NCBI RefSeq assembly: GCF_900129685.1
Contig: NZ_FQWM01000002.1
Location: forward strand, 554,079 to 618,078
Length of the DNA: 64,000 bases
Source of the DNA: Cognatishimia maritima
GTDB lineage: Bacteria > Pseudomonadota > Alphaproteobacteria > Rhodobacterales > Rhodobacteraceae
Direction: 5' to 3'
The position numbers and the translations under genes were made by a program. The notes under the pieces were generated by a model that was not told the DNA's origin, ran no database searches, and saw only the letters and a list, made by a program, of their open reading frames with translations. Shown one piece after another: positions 41,335 through 50,502 of the stretch. Every line of letters begins with the position of its first letter. Position 1 is the stretch's first letter.

Positions 41335-42195
41335 ATGTCATTGCAAGAAAATCTAAGTGCGGCCCTGCCGACTCGATTTTCAGGGTCTTGGCACTTGCTC
41401 CTCGGTATCTGGAAACGTCAGAAAGACGCCAACGCAGGACTGCTTGCGGCTGGCATTGCCTTTTATGGGCTACTATCCCTGTTCCCCGCAATCACAGCCG
41501 CCACCGCTTTGGCAGGGATCGCGATGACGCCAAGTGCTTTGGCCGAAAATTCTCAGACACTGACAAATATCCTGCCAGAAGAGGCGGGCAGCATTATCCT
41601 AAAAGAACTGCGTAGCGTCCTGGCAGCGGATGAATCCACTCTGGGCTTCGCCGCAATAGCGACGCTTGGTTTGGCACTTTATTCTGCTTCGCGCGCTACA
41701 GCGCAAACCATGACCGGGTTGAATACAATCTTTGGTAAGACTGAAACCCGCGGGTTTTTCAAGTTTATCGCGGTGCAGATCGCGCTCACCGTGACGTCAA
41801 TCGTTCTATTGACCATTGCGATTGCCATCGCCGGGGTTTTTCCGGTCGTGGCGGGCTACACAGGTTACGAAATTCTGCAGCAGATCATTCTGTTTCTGCG
41901 CTGGCCCATTCTTATGATCATTGGGGTTCTGGGGATCACACTTCTTTATCGCTATGGCCCGTGCCGCCGCACCGCCAAACGCCGTTGGATGACAACCGGG
42001 GCGGGGATCGCTTGCGTGCTGTGGCTGATCGCCAGTGCTGGTTTCACGATCTATGCGGGGTCGTTTGGCTCTTACAACCAAGTTTTCGGCACATTGGGCG
42101 GCGTCATCATGCTCTTGACTTGGCTCTGGCTGACAGCCTTTTCGGTGCTGCTTGGTGCGGCCGCCGATGCAGAGCTGCAACTGCGCCCCCACTAG
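41335..42195 (+). CDS. YihY/BrkB family membrane protein
   Basis: 286 residues behind AAGGAGG. Six membrane helices with the family motifs AGLLAAGIAFYGLLSLFPAI, ASRATAQTMTGLNTIFG and FGSYNQVFGTLGGVIMLLTWLW. Long mislabelled ribonuclease BN; function unresolved, possibly a transporter. Exact EcfG promoter upstream. The small hydrophilic gene at 42282 follows after 86 bp. Confidence 0.9.
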   Translation: MSLQENLSAALPTRFSGSWHLLLGIWKRQKDANAGLLAAGIAFYGLLSLFPAITAATALAGIAMTPSALAENSQTLTNILPEEAGSIILKELRSVLAADESTLGFAAIATLGLALYSASRATAQTMTGLNTIFGKTETRGFFKFIAVQIALTVTSIVLLTIAIAIAGVFPVVAGYTGYEILQQIILFLRWPILMIIGVLGITLLYRYGPCRRTAKRRWMTTGAGIACVLWLIASAGFTIYAGSFGSYNQVFGTLGGVIMLLTWLWLTAFSVLLGAAADAELQLRPH

Positions 42196-42281
42196 CAGCA
42201 CACCTTCCCGCCTCAATGTCACCGCTGCGCGTCCCTCTGGGCAGCAGCGAACCCACCGCAAACTTAAAGAAAGGAATGACC

Positions 42282-42485
42282 ATGGCAGAACGACATCGCT
42301 CTCATGACGGCCACAAGGAAACCGAAGACGTGCTTGGCGCGAAGGGCACGGTGTCTCAGCAGGGTCGGACCGGCGGTCGACTCCCACGCGACATCGGCAC
42401 CGAAGACGAACTCAAACGCGCGCACGAACGCCCTGCCGGGAAAACCCGCGTGACCCGCAGCAAAGAGGCAGAAAGCGGCTCATAG
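42282..42485 (+). CDS. Small hydrophilic protein, unknown function
   Basis: 67 residues, rich in His, Arg, Glu and Gly (AERHRSHDGHKETEDVLGAK, GTEDELKRAHERPAGK). Start chosen at 42282 because AAAGG is too close to the ATG at 42276. It looks intrinsically disordered, like many stress proteins. Sits between YihY and CsbD stress genes. Confidence 0.65.
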   Translation: MAERHRSHDGHKETEDVLGAKGTVSQQGRTGGRLPRDIGTEDELKRAHERPAGKTRVTRSKEAESGS

Positions 42486-42508
42486 GAGCCGTCCCACCAC
42501 CGTGCGCC

Positions 42509-42533
42509 GGAACTTTGCTGATCCCGACACGTT
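42509..42533 (+). promoter_or_regulatory. EcfG-type promoter of the CsbD gene
   Basis: GGAAC, 16 bases, CGTT, exact consensus, 57 bp before the ATG at 42590. Confidence 0.85.
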
Positions 42534-42589
42534 GAGAAAGCGGAGCCGCCTAAGAGGTGGTGCAACACAAATTCACAAGGAGAAAGAAC

Positions 42590-42787
42590 ATGGACGACGA
42601 TCGCATCACAGGCAAATGGACTGAACTCAAAGGCCAACTGCGTGAGGCCTATGGTGAATTGACCGACGACGAATTGGAACAGACCCGTGGCGAACGCCAA
42701 CAGCTTGAGGGCTTGTTGGAACAGAAACTTGGCCAAACCAAAGACGAGGTGCGCCAGACCGTGGACCGTTTCTTGGAGCGTATCTAA
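42590..42787 (+). CDS. CsbD family stress protein
   Basis: 65 residues starting MDDDRITGKWTELKGQLREA, the exact CsbD opening, with a helical C-terminus KLGQTKDEVRQTVDRFLERI. CsbD-like proteins are among the most strongly stress-induced small proteins in bacteria, sigma-B dependent in Bacillus; function unknown. One bp separates it from the next gene. Confidence 0.94.
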   Translation: MDDDRITGKWTELKGQLREAYGELTDDELEQTRGERQQLEGLLEQKLGQTKDEVRQTVDRFLERI

Positions 42788-42788
42788 C

Positions 42789-43304
42789 ATGGCACGCAGA
42801 CCTGAAACCGACCAAGACGCAGCCGATCAGCTATGGAAACGCCTACAGGACACAAGGGCTGGCATGCTATCCATCGACGACAGCACGCAGCATCCGCAGC
42901 CGATGAGCCATTTTGCAGACTCTGACAGTGGCGTGATTTGGTTTATTACGTCATCTGATACCGATCTGGTCGGTGCTGTCGGTCATGGCGGCGAGGCGAT
43001 CTATGTTTATCAGTCGCAAAAGGGTGACTACCACGCCTCGATCAAAGGGCCTCTGGTCGTCTACGAAAGCGAAGAAACGCTGGATAGCCTTTGGAGCACA
43101 CCCATTGCTGCTTGGTTCGAGAAAGGCCGCGAAGACCCGAAGGTCACGCTGCTGCAGCTGACCCCTCGCGAAGCCGCGATTTGGGCATCGGATTCAAACC
43201 CGATCCTTGTCGGTTTGAAGATGATCAACGCAGCTCTGAGTGATGACATCAGCGAACCAGATGTCGGCGTGCATCACGTGATCAACTTCCGTGACGTGGC
43301 CTAA
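42789..43304 (+). CDS. Pyridoxamine 5'-phosphate oxidase-like general stress protein
   Basis: 171 residues. A split-barrel flavin-binding fold of the general stress protein 26 type: DTRAGMLSIDDSTQHPQPMSHF, GVIWFITSSDTDLVGAVGHGGE, DYHASIKGPLVVYES and WSTPIAAWFEKGREDPKVTL. Relatives bind FMN, FAD or F420 and may reduce stress metabolites. Cotranscribed with csbD under the EcfG promoter at 42509. Confidence 0.9.
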   Translation: MARRPETDQDAADQLWKRLQDTRAGMLSIDDSTQHPQPMSHFADSDSGVIWFITSSDTDLVGAVGHGGEAIYVYQSQKGDYHASIKGPLVVYESEETLDSLWSTPIAAWFEKGREDPKVTLLQLTPREAAIWASDSNPILVGLKMINAALSDDISEPDVGVHHVINFRDVA

Positions 43305-43321
43305 GCGACTTTTCACATTCA

Positions 43322-43355
43322 AGAAAGCCCGCCGGTTTCGACTGGCGGGCTTTCT
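43322..43355. terminator. Bidirectional terminator
   Basis: Perfect 12-bp stem AGAAAGCCCGCC / GGCGGGCTTTCT, 10-base loop. A-run on one side and T-run on the other serve both converging genes. Confidence 0.9.
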
Positions 43356-43375
43356 CTTTGCTCATCAAGACCCGG

Positions 43376-45952
43376 TTATTCGTCACCTCCCGCAGGAAAC
43401 AACGTCGCAAGTACAGCGCTCAGTTGTTCGATCGCATAGGGTTTCTTGATCAGCTTAACTTGTGGGTATTGGCCGAGCAGCTTTTCCGTGTCGCTGAAGC
43501 CAGTGGCCAAAACAACCGGTATTCCCATTTCAATGGCGCGCTTGACCACTTCGTCAGAGGTCTCTTTTCCCAGGTTCATATCCGCAAGCAAAAGGTTGGG
43601 CGGATTGCTTTCCAGCTGTGCCAAAGCTTCTATGACCGTACTGGTGGTCTCTGCCTTTTCTGCGCCCAGTTGCTCAAGCATATCGGCCGCGTCCATGGCG
43701 ATGATCATATTGTCTTCGACCACCAATGCGCGCCCGGACAAATTAACGTCGGACTTCACCTCGGTGTTGTGCTCCACCGCATCCTTAAGCTTTTGCTTTG
43801 TCGATGGCCGCACATATTCGCGCGGCAACACGAACTTTGCTTCCAACCCGTCCGGGTCAAACTGCACTTCAGCGCTCCCCTTGAGTTCAAAAGGGATCGA
43901 CTTTTCAATGATCGTCGTCCCAAACCCTTTGCGTGTCGGGGCGGAAACAACCGGTCCGTCGTGCTCTTTCCAAAGCAGCACCGCGTCGCCGTTGGGCAAG
44001 AGGTCCGTATGGATTTCAATGCGCCCGCTGGAGTCGCTCAATGAGCCGTATTTGACAGAATTGGTCACCAGTTCATGCACGACAAGGGCCACGCAGGTAA
44101 ACGCTTCGGACGCAAGATCAAGATAATCCCCCGACATTTCCACGCGGTTGGCTTTCCCTGCAAGGAATGCGTCCGTCTCATTTCTAATCAAAAGGCCCAA
44201 GGGGCTCCAATCCCACGCATAGTCGGTCAACTGGTCGTGGGCCCGCGACAGGGCATGAATGCGCGCATCGAGGATCTCTCCAAAGGTGTCAACCGTATCG
44301 ACGTTTTCTTTCCCCTGAGAGACCAACCCCCGGATCAGGTTCAAAACATTGCGCACACGGTGGTTCAACTCGGCAATCAACAACTCCTGTTGATCCTGCG
44401 CGCGCTTGCGTTCCGCGTTGTTTTCATCGGTCATTTTCAAAACGACCTCAATCAGAGTGGTGCGCAGCGCTTCGGCAGTCCGCTGTTCGCGAGTCCGCCA
44501 AGGCTGACTCCGACCCTTCATGATCTCCTGCCACGCCTCGAAACTTTTCCGAGGCGTCAGCCGGATGCCATTTGGCCCCACTTTAATGTTCTTCTCTGGC
44601 TTTCCGGCCCATGTGACCGAGGTCACGATTTCCTGCCGAAACAGCACAAAGTAATCACGCGGTTTGCGAGAGACAGGAATGGCCAGCAATCCTGCAATGT
44701 CTTCCCCAAGCTCTGCTGCCGCTGGATAGCGTAGCGCCAATTGATCCGTATGGTAAACCTGCCCGGGCGGTGTGGAATTCAGGAACCGCGCCAGATCCAA
44801 AAATGGCTCCTTTGCTGGCGCGATCCCGACGGACTTGTAGTGCCCATCCGAAAAGATCGCAGCACCATCAAAATCAATCACCTCGCCAATCCCGCTGCAC
44901 AGCTCCTCAAAAGCCGCAAACAGGCTGTGGCCGCTGGATAGGCGCGGCATCAGCCGGTCATGCAACGCTCTGGACCGGTCAATCGCGGTCAATTCATCGG
45001 TCATCTCAAGGCGAGTGAGTTCGAAATTGAACAGCTGCGCAAAGAGTTCGACTGAAGTGCGGTTTTCGTAGGTGATGTAGCGCGGGCTGTAGTGATGGCA
45101 GGCAAATAGCCCCCACAACCGACCATTCACAATAATGGAGACCGACATCGAAGCCGCAACACCCATATTGCCAAGGTATTCCAGATGGATTTTCGATACG
45201 GACCGCGTGACCGCTAAAGACAAATCCAATGGCGTGCCATTGGGGTCGACTATGGGATCGATCTGGTGCACGGGCGCATTGATATCAGGGATGATCCGCA
45301 AAAGGCTGCGCTTGTAAAGCTCGCGCGCCTGTTTCGGGATATCGCTCGCTGGATAGCGCAGACCCAAGAAGGGTTCGATCTCTGGCTCGCGCGCTTCTGC
45401 GATGACCGTCCCGCTATCATCTTTTTCAAACTGGTAGACCATAACCCGGTCAAACCCACTTAGGGCTTTCAGACCGCGCGCGGCCTCATTCGCCATCTTA
45501 CCCAGATCCGAATGCCGCTGAATACGCGCGAAAAGGGATTGCACTAAGGCCGGGTCATGCGATGCCGGGTTCGGCTCGCGTGGCTCGAACTCAAAAATGA
45601 AAAGCCGCCCTGACTTATGGATAGAAATGTCAAACAGCGCCCCGTCGCCAAGCAGATCATAGGAAAATACCCGCACCGGTCCGTCCTCAAGCGGCATGAT
45701 TTGCATGCGCGTGCGCAGATCATGCAGGGCTTGGGCAGACAAAACCTCCGTCACCGGGCGCCCGGCTAGCGACTCATCTTCAAGCCGAAGCATAGCTGCG
45801 CAATTGGTCGACGCATGCGCGATGATCCAATCTGCAGAAACAGCAAGTAGACATCCGAAATCCTGAACTTCACCAATGATATGGATTGGTTCTTGATCAC
45901 ACGTGGTTAGATCGACGCTCGGATAGTCTGACTGCATGGGTTGTTCAGACAT
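43376..45952 (-). CDS. bphP: Bacteriophytochrome hybrid kinase (PAS-GAF-PHY-HWE-REC)
   Basis: 858 residues; AGGGAGGG precedes the ATG at 45952. The biliverdin-binding Cys18 is in place (LTTCDQEPIHI). The GAF domain has FLGLRYPASDIPKQARELY (about 195-213) and the PHY tongue PRKSF. An HWE-type kinase follows (LLIAELNHRVRNVLNLIRGL, ELVTNSVKYGSLS), then a receiver with EDNMIIAMD and LLLADMNLGKETS. It senses red/far-red light. HWE and HisKA_2 kinases often feed PhyR, so a light input to the neighbouring stress system is possible but inferred. Confidence 0.95.
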   Translation of the reverse strand: MSEQPMQSDYPSVDLTTCDQEPIHIIGEVQDFGCLLAVSADWIIAHASTNCAAMLRLEDESLAGRPVTEVLSAQALHDLRTRMQIMPLEDGPVRVFSYDLLGDGALFDISIHKSGRLFIFEFEPREPNPASHDPALVQSLFARIQRHSDLGKMANEAARGLKALSGFDRVMVYQFEKDDSGTVIAEAREPEIEPFLGLRYPASDIPKQARELYKRSLLRIIPDINAPVHQIDPIVDPNGTPLDLSLAVTRSVSKIHLEYLGNMGVAASMSVSIIVNGRLWGLFACHHYSPRYITYENRTSVELFAQLFNFELTRLEMTDELTAIDRSRALHDRLMPRLSSGHSLFAAFEELCSGIGEVIDFDGAAIFSDGHYKSVGIAPAKEPFLDLARFLNSTPPGQVYHTDQLALRYPAAAELGEDIAGLLAIPVSRKPRDYFVLFRQEIVTSVTWAGKPEKNIKVGPNGIRLTPRKSFEAWQEIMKGRSQPWRTREQRTAEALRTTLIEVVLKMTDENNAERKRAQDQQELLIAELNHRVRNVLNLIRGLVSQGKENVDTVDTFGEILDARIHALSRAHDQLTDYAWDWSPLGLLIRNETDAFLAGKANRVEMSGDYLDLASEAFTCVALVVHELVTNSVKYGSLSDSSGRIEIHTDLLPNGDAVLLWKEHDGPVVSAPTRKGFGTTIIEKSIPFELKGSAEVQFDPDGLEAKFVLPREYVRPSTKQKLKDAVEHNTEVKSDVNLSGRALVVEDNMIIAMDAADMLEQLGAEKAETTSTVIEALAQLESNPPNLLLADMNLGKETSDEVVKRAIEMGIPVVLATGFSDTEKLLGQYPQVKLIKKPYAIEQLSAVLATLFPAGGDE

Positions 45953-46502
45953 GGGCAGCCCTCCCTCTGGCAGGCTCCGAATCCACACAGGATAGGCAGA
46001 ATTCAAACAGGGCGATACAATCTATGACAACTTCGTCCGCAAATTTCCCGGTCGCCGGCATTTTCTCTGTTCGAGCGACAAATTCTCGCCAGAAGGAGAC
46101 ATAGTCAGGGGCATTCAGAAATGCCTTCGCGCTTGAAACTTCAGGCAATGCCGTATCCAGCCACTGCCGTTTCAACACTTTCGCCCCTAACCTTGACCCA
46201 ATGACGAGGTAGTCAATGGCCAAAGCATTTGGTTGAAAAGACAATTTTTTTCGAGGGGAACAGAGGCCTAGAGACCTCAAATCGGCGTTCAAACGGTTTA
46301 GCATATCATGTACAATCAGAGCGCAGGATGCATCGTCACAGCGCTGCTCGATGGCAGAGAAAAACCGCCATTGAAACAAGAGAAACTGGCGAAACCCCGT
46401 AGCGCCTGCATGAACCAAGGGTGCCAAATTGGCATCCACTAAGTCGTGATTGCGACGAGTCTCTGCTCGTAGTCTTAAACGCAAGGAACCTTGCAACCCC
46501 AC
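45945..46502 (-). CDS. bphO: Biliverdin-producing heme oxygenase
   Basis: 185 residues from a GTG at 46502; TTG starts slightly downstream are possible. Heme oxygenase signature LRLRLRAETRRNHDLVDANL contains the proximal His, and the distal helix region is LAIDYLVIGSRLGAKVL. It opens heme to biliverdin, the chromophore of the phytochrome. Its stop overlaps the bphP start by 8 bp, so the pair is cotranscribed. Confidence 0.9.
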   Translation of the reverse strand: MGLQGSLRLRLRAETRRNHDLVDANLAPLVHAGATGFRQFLLFQWRFFSAIEQRCDDASCALIVHDMLNRLNADLRSLGLCSPRKKLSFQPNALAIDYLVIGSRLGAKVLKRQWLDTALPEVSSAKAFLNAPDYVSFWREFVARTEKMPATGKFADEVVIDCIALFEFCLSCVDSEPARGRAAHV

Positions 46503-47055
46503 CCCCCGACCGCCGAGCGATTCGTCATTAACGAACCGACTATAGCTTTGAGTTCAGAACCTGTGAATCTAGGAATCAAATTGGCCTGCAAAAATGGCGT
46601 GTTATCGGACATTGCGGAACAAAAATTCCAATACTTTGCGCCTGTGGGGACTTGGGTGCCATGTTGGGGTATGTGCAAGCGTTAGGCGGTGCGGCTTTTT
46701 GGGATTAGTCGCAATACGGTATCGAAGATTTTACAGCAGTCAGTGCCGCCGACGTTTCATCGAGGGTTTCCTGGAGAGCAAAACTCATTAAAATAAATAA
46801 TTTCAATTGGTTAGTTAACTATCTCAAACCCTCTTACGCACCAAATGTTCCAAAAGGCAAAGCTTGACCACGTGGCTTTTCTTTGTGAGCGGATTGAAAG
46901 GGCAGGCCTGTTTCTCCAACCGTGCAAGCGCACCTAATTCGATCAAAATTTAAGCTAACGCGCCTATTGTTTGTGCAAGTTGGCGCTTGGGCAGTGCCGA
47001 ATGGCGCAGAATCGTCGCTCGGCGCTGCAGCGGCGCATAGATCAGAGGCTGGTAT
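46503..47055. other. Intergenic region between bphO and nasT
   Basis: About 550 bp, A+T-rich in the middle (46780-46850), without a convincing coding frame. It should hold the divergent promoters for bphO-bphP and nasT-nasS. No EcfG-type element in either direction and no clear terminator seen. Confidence 0.5.
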
Positions 47056-47658
47056 GTGCGTCAGAGAAACACATTGAGCAACGACTTAACCATTGTCATC
47101 GTGGAACGCGACAAAGAGCGCGCGCTTTCGATTGTTGATAGCTTGCTTGAGACAGGCGACCACAAGATTCATGTCCTTGCCGAGGAAAGTGGATTGTCTC
47201 GGTCCATTGCCCGGCTGCAGCCGGATGTTGTGCTCATCGATGTCGCCAACCCGTCGCGTGACACGATAGAGCAGCTCGCAACTGCGGCCTCGCCATTGGA
47301 GCGCCCTGTGGCTTTCTTTGTCGACCATAGCGATGCGCAGATGACCAAATCTGCGATTGAGGCGGGTGTGTCGGCCTATGTTGTCGACGGGCTCCACACG
47401 GATCGGATCAAACCGGTTATGGATGCTGCCATTGCGCGGTTTCAAATGTTTCAACGCATGCGGGCGGAACTCGAGACTACAAAGCGCGCATTGGAAGAGC
47501 GCAAGGTGATCGACCGCGCCAAGGGGCTGCTTATGAAAGCGCGCGGGATCTCGGAAGAAGAGGCCTATGCGCTACTGCGCAAAACGGCAATGGGTCAGGG
47601 CAAGCGCGTTGCAGATGTCGCCTCGGCCTTGGTGACCACGGCGGACCTGTTGTCATGA
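47056..47658 (+). CDS. nasT: NasT-type ANTAR antitermination regulator
   Basis: 200 residues from a GTG with GAGG 7 bases upstream; a TTG at 47074 would give the more usual MSNDLTIVIVERD start. A receiver-like domain (VIVERDKERALSIVDSLLE, VLIDVANPSRD) is followed by a coiled coil and the RNA-binding ANTAR domain RKVIDRAKGLLMKARGISEEEAYALLRKTAM. In nitrate presence NasS lets NasT go, and NasT binds the two-hairpin leader of the nas operon to block termination. nasS overlaps by 4 bp. Confidence 0.95.
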   Translation: MRQRNTLSNDLTIVIVERDKERALSIVDSLLETGDHKIHVLAEESGLSRSIARLQPDVVLIDVANPSRDTIEQLATAASPLERPVAFFVDHSDAQMTKSAIEAGVSAYVVDGLHTDRIKPVMDAAIARFQMFQRMRAELETTKRALEERKVIDRAKGLLMKARGISEEEAYALLRKTAMGQGKRVADVASALVTTADLLS

Positions 47659-48827
47659 GCCTGCAACTTGTGAAAGCCGGCTATATCCCTCTTGTTGACG
47701 CCGCGCCGCTGATCGTTGCCAAGGAACTTGGGTTTGCCGAGGAAGAAGGGCTCTCGCTGGCCTTGGAGGCTGCGCCAAGCTGGTCGACGCTGCGCGATTT
47801 GCTCGCGTTTGGGCAAATCCAAGCGGCACATATGCTGTCGCCTGTGCCGGTGGCGTCGGCGCTGGGGTTGCTCGCCGGTTTGCCGCGATTGAACGCGCTG
47901 ATGGTGACTTCGGCGAACGGCAATGTTTTTGGCCTATCAAGCGACATGACCAAACGGCTGTTGGATGCAGGTTTCGGCTTTGACCTGCACGACGCCAAAG
48001 TTGCGGGTCAAGCCATTGCCACCTTACCGCGGCCTTTGCGCATTGGGGTGCCGTTCGCGCTTTCGATGCATGCAGAGTTGGTGACGATGTGGCTGACCCA
48101 CTTGGGACTGACGACTGGGCAAGATTTTCATATCCAAGCGGTGCCACCGCCCCTGATGACGGCTGCGATTGAGCGGCGCGAACTCGATGGGTTCTGCGTT
48201 GGAGAGCCTTGGGGCTCGATCACGGTGGAGCGCGCGGCGGGGTCGCTTGTATTGCCAACGGCGGCGATCTGGTCTTCGGCGCCCGAAAAAGTTCTAGCGG
48301 TACGCGAAAGCTGGGCTGAGGAAAATGATGAGACCGTCAGCGGGCTAATGAGGGCCGTTTGGCGGGCGTGTTGCTGGCTGTCTGACGAGAAGAACCTGAC
48401 GATGGCGGCAGAGGTGCTTTCGACCGGCGCCTACCTTGGTATCAATTCCGAAGTGATTGATCGCGCGCTATCCGGGCGGTTTATCATCAATAGTACAGGC
48501 GACATGCGGCGGGTTGAAAACTTTCTGCGGTTTGAAGGCAACGGTGTCTGCTTTCCCTGGCTCTCGCAGGGTCGCTGGATCGCAGAGCGTCTTAGCCAAC
48601 GCTACGGCTTGCCGGAAACAGCCGATCTTGCCGCTGCGTCGCAGGTGTTCCGCACGGATCTCTATCGCAAACACCTTTTCCCGATTGGGGCTGAAATGCC
48701 GCTGCGATCCTCCAAGATCGAAGGCGCGCTCACTCAGCCAACCGAGGTTTCGACGGTCTCTGGGAGCATGATTCTAGGGCGGGATCGCTTCTTTAATGAC
48801 GAAATTTTCGATCCTAGCGCAGAATAG
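47655..48827 (+). CDS. nasS: NasS-type nitrate sensor
   Basis: 390 residues of the NrtA/CmpA periplasmic binding protein fold but without a signal peptide, so cytoplasmic, as expected for NasS. Ligand-domain motifs AGYIPLVDAAPLIVAKELG, AAHMLSPVPVASALG, DGFCVGEPWGS and the WLSQGRWIAERLSQR segment. It binds NasT when nitrate is absent. Overlaps nasT by ATGA, and the leader with terminator follows. Confidence 0.93.
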   Translation: MSLQLVKAGYIPLVDAAPLIVAKELGFAEEEGLSLALEAAPSWSTLRDLLAFGQIQAAHMLSPVPVASALGLLAGLPRLNALMVTSANGNVFGLSSDMTKRLLDAGFGFDLHDAKVAGQAIATLPRPLRIGVPFALSMHAELVTMWLTHLGLTTGQDFHIQAVPPPLMTAAIERRELDGFCVGEPWGSITVERAAGSLVLPTAAIWSSAPEKVLAVRESWAEENDETVSGLMRAVWRACCWLSDEKNLTMAAEVLSTGAYLGINSEVIDRALSGRFIINSTGDMRRVENFLRFEGNGVCFPWLSQGRWIAERLSQRYGLPETADLAAASQVFRTDLYRKHLFPIGAEMPLRSSKIEGALTQPTEVSTVSGSMILGRDRFFNDEIFDPSAE

Positions 48828-48930
48828 CGCCCAATTATTGTGCAATTGCAAAAAATCGCGCTGCAATGCAGCAAAAACGACGATTGATGACTCGTTCATA
48901 CCATCAAGTGCTGTCATATTCAGATTGAAG

Positions 48931-48978
48931 CAGAGCAATGGCGCTCTGTGACGAGATTGCATCCCGCATTGATGCGGG
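48931..48978 (+). promoter_or_regulatory. ANTAR-target leader: two hexaloop hairpins
   Basis: Hairpin 1: CAGAGC / GCTCTG around loop AATGGC (48937-48942). Hairpin 2: CCCGC / GCGGG around loop ATTGAT (48968-48973). Both loops have A at position 1 and G at position 4, the signature recognised by ANTAR proteins, and the stems are 14 bases apart. They lie just before the terminator and after nasS, as the NasT antitermination model requires. Confidence 0.85.
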
Positions 48979-48989
48979 TGAACTGAGCA

Positions 48990-49053
48990 AAGCCGCTCGA
49001 CACTTGGGTCCCTCCTCTCCTCCCTGGGCCCAGATTGTCGGCGGCTTTTTTTT
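48990..49053 (+). terminator. Leader terminator of the nitrate operon (antitermination target)
   Basis: Outer stem AAGCCGC-t-CGACA / TGTCGGCGGCTT (12 pairs, one bulge) with an inner CTTGGGTCC / GGGCCCAG pairing, followed by eight T. The apical loop is pyrimidine-rich (CCTCCTCTCCTCC). Located 12 bases after the second ANTAR hairpin and 46 bp before nrtA. Confidence 0.9.
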
Positions 49054-49098
49054 ATTGCCCATCTGAGTTTGCGGTGGGCCACAACAAGGACGGAACGA

Positions 49099-50463
49099 AT
49101 GAAACGAATTGCTTCCATTCTCGCGGCAACTGCAGCGATGGCCAGCCCGGCCGTTGCCGAGTTGGAGCTGGAAAAAGACGAACTGACTTTCGGCTTTATT
49201 AAACTGACAGACATGGCGCCGCTCGCCGTGGCCTATGAGCAGGGCTACTTTCTGGACGAAGGCCTGTTCGTGACGCTTGAAGCGCAAGCGAACTGGAAAG
49301 TTCTTCTGGACGGCGTGATTGACGGCCAGCTCGACGGCGCGCATATGCTGGCAGGTCAGCCACTGGCGGCGACCATCGGTTACGGCACCGAAGCGCATAT
49401 CATTACACCATTCTCCATGGACCTGAACGGCAACGGTATCACGGTTTCCAACGAGATCTGGGAAGCGATGAAGCCAAATGTGCCTAAGATGGCAGATGGC
49501 CGTCCTCAACACCCAATCAGCGCATCCGCCCTAAAGCCTGTGGTCGAAGAATACACGGCGGCAGGCAAGCCATTTAACATGGGTATGGTTTTCCCAGTGT
49601 CCACGCACAACTACGAACTGCGTTACTGGCTGGCAGCGGGCGGTATTGAGCCAGGCTACTACTCCCCTGAAAACATCACCGGTCAGATCGGTGCGCAAGC
49701 GCTTCTGTCCGTGACACCGCCTCCGCAGATGCCAGCGACAATGGAAGCGGGCACCATCTATGGTTACGCCGTGGGTGAGCCTTGGAACCAGCAAGCAGTT
49801 TTCAAAGGCATCGGTGTTCCAGTGATCACTGATTACCAGATGTGGAAAAACAACCCAGAGAAGGTATTCGGCATCACCAACGAATTCGCTGAAGAATATC
49901 CAAACACCACCAAAGCGGTTGTGAAGGCTCTGATCCGTGCCGCGATGTGGCTGGATGAAAACGACAACGCCAACCGTGACGAGGCCGTTGAAATCCTGTC
50001 TCGCCCAGAATACGTGGGTGCGGACGCTGAAGTGATCGCGAACTCTATGACGGGCTTCTTCGAGTTCGAAAAAGGCGACAAGCGCGACATTCCAGACTTC
50101 AACGTGTTCTTCCGCTACAACGCGACCTACCCATACTACTCTGATGCGATCTGGTACCTGACACAGATGCGTCGTTGGGGTCAGATTGCCGAAGCGAAGT
50201 CTGACGAATGGTACTTCGACGCAGCGAAATCCGTTTACCGCCCAGACATCTATCTGGAAGCAGCCCGCCTACTGGTGGACGAAGGCATGGCGAACGAAGC
50301 CGACTTCCCTTGGGATAGCGACGGCTTCAAAGCGCCAACACCTGCTGAGGATATCATCGATGGTATCGCATACGACGGTAAGGCACCAAACGCCTACATC
50401 GACAGCCTGCCAATCGGCCTAAAAGGCGCGCAGACAGTCGTGGGCACCGAAGTTCAAGGCTAA
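49099..50463 (+). CDS. nrtA: Nitrate ABC transporter substrate-binding protein
   Basis: 454 residues. A signal peptide ([19 protein letters not shown]) exports a CmpA/NrtA-family protein with [54 protein letters not shown] and [21 protein letters not shown]. It captures nitrate (possibly nitrite or cyanate) in the periplasm. First gene after the NasT-controlled terminator. Codon use is very even, a mark of high expression. Confidence 0.95.
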   Translation: MKRIASILAATAAMASPAVAELELEKDELTFGFIKLTDMAPLAVAYEQGYFLDEGLFVTLEAQANWKVLLDGVIDGQLDGAHMLAGQPLAATIGYGTEAHIITPFSMDLNGNGITVSNEIWEAMKPNVPKMADGRPQHPISASALKPVVEEYTAAGKPFNMGMVFPVSTHNYELRYWLAAGGIEPGYYSPENITGQIGAQALLSVTPPPQMPATMEAGTIYGYAVGEPWNQQAVFKGIGVPVITDYQMWKNNPEKVFGITNEFAEEYPNTTKAVVKALIRAAMWLDENDNANRDEAVEILSRPEYVGADAEVIANSMTGFFEFEKGDKRDIPDFNVFFRYNATYPYYSDAIWYLTQMRRWGQIAEAKSDEWYFDAAKSVYRPDIYLEAARLLVDEGMANEADFPWDSDGFKAPTPAEDIIDGIAYDGKAPNAYIDSLPIGLKGAQTVVGTEVQG

Positions 50464-50480
50464 TTCAAATCTCCCTCGGT

Positions 50481-50502
50481 AGGGCACCTGATCTGGTGCC
50501 CT
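50481..50502 (+). terminator. Intercistronic hairpin between nrtA and nrtB
   Basis: Perfect 8-bp stem AGGGCACC / GGTGCCCT with loop TGATCT, 17 bp after the nrtA stop, without a T-run. Such hairpins often protect upstream mRNA and reduce downstream expression, giving more binding protein than permease. Confidence 0.6.

Noticed and set aside
46503..46560. EcfG promoter before bphO
   Set aside because: A GTTCA with a distant AACG at 18 bases departs from consensus in both the -35 and the spacer.
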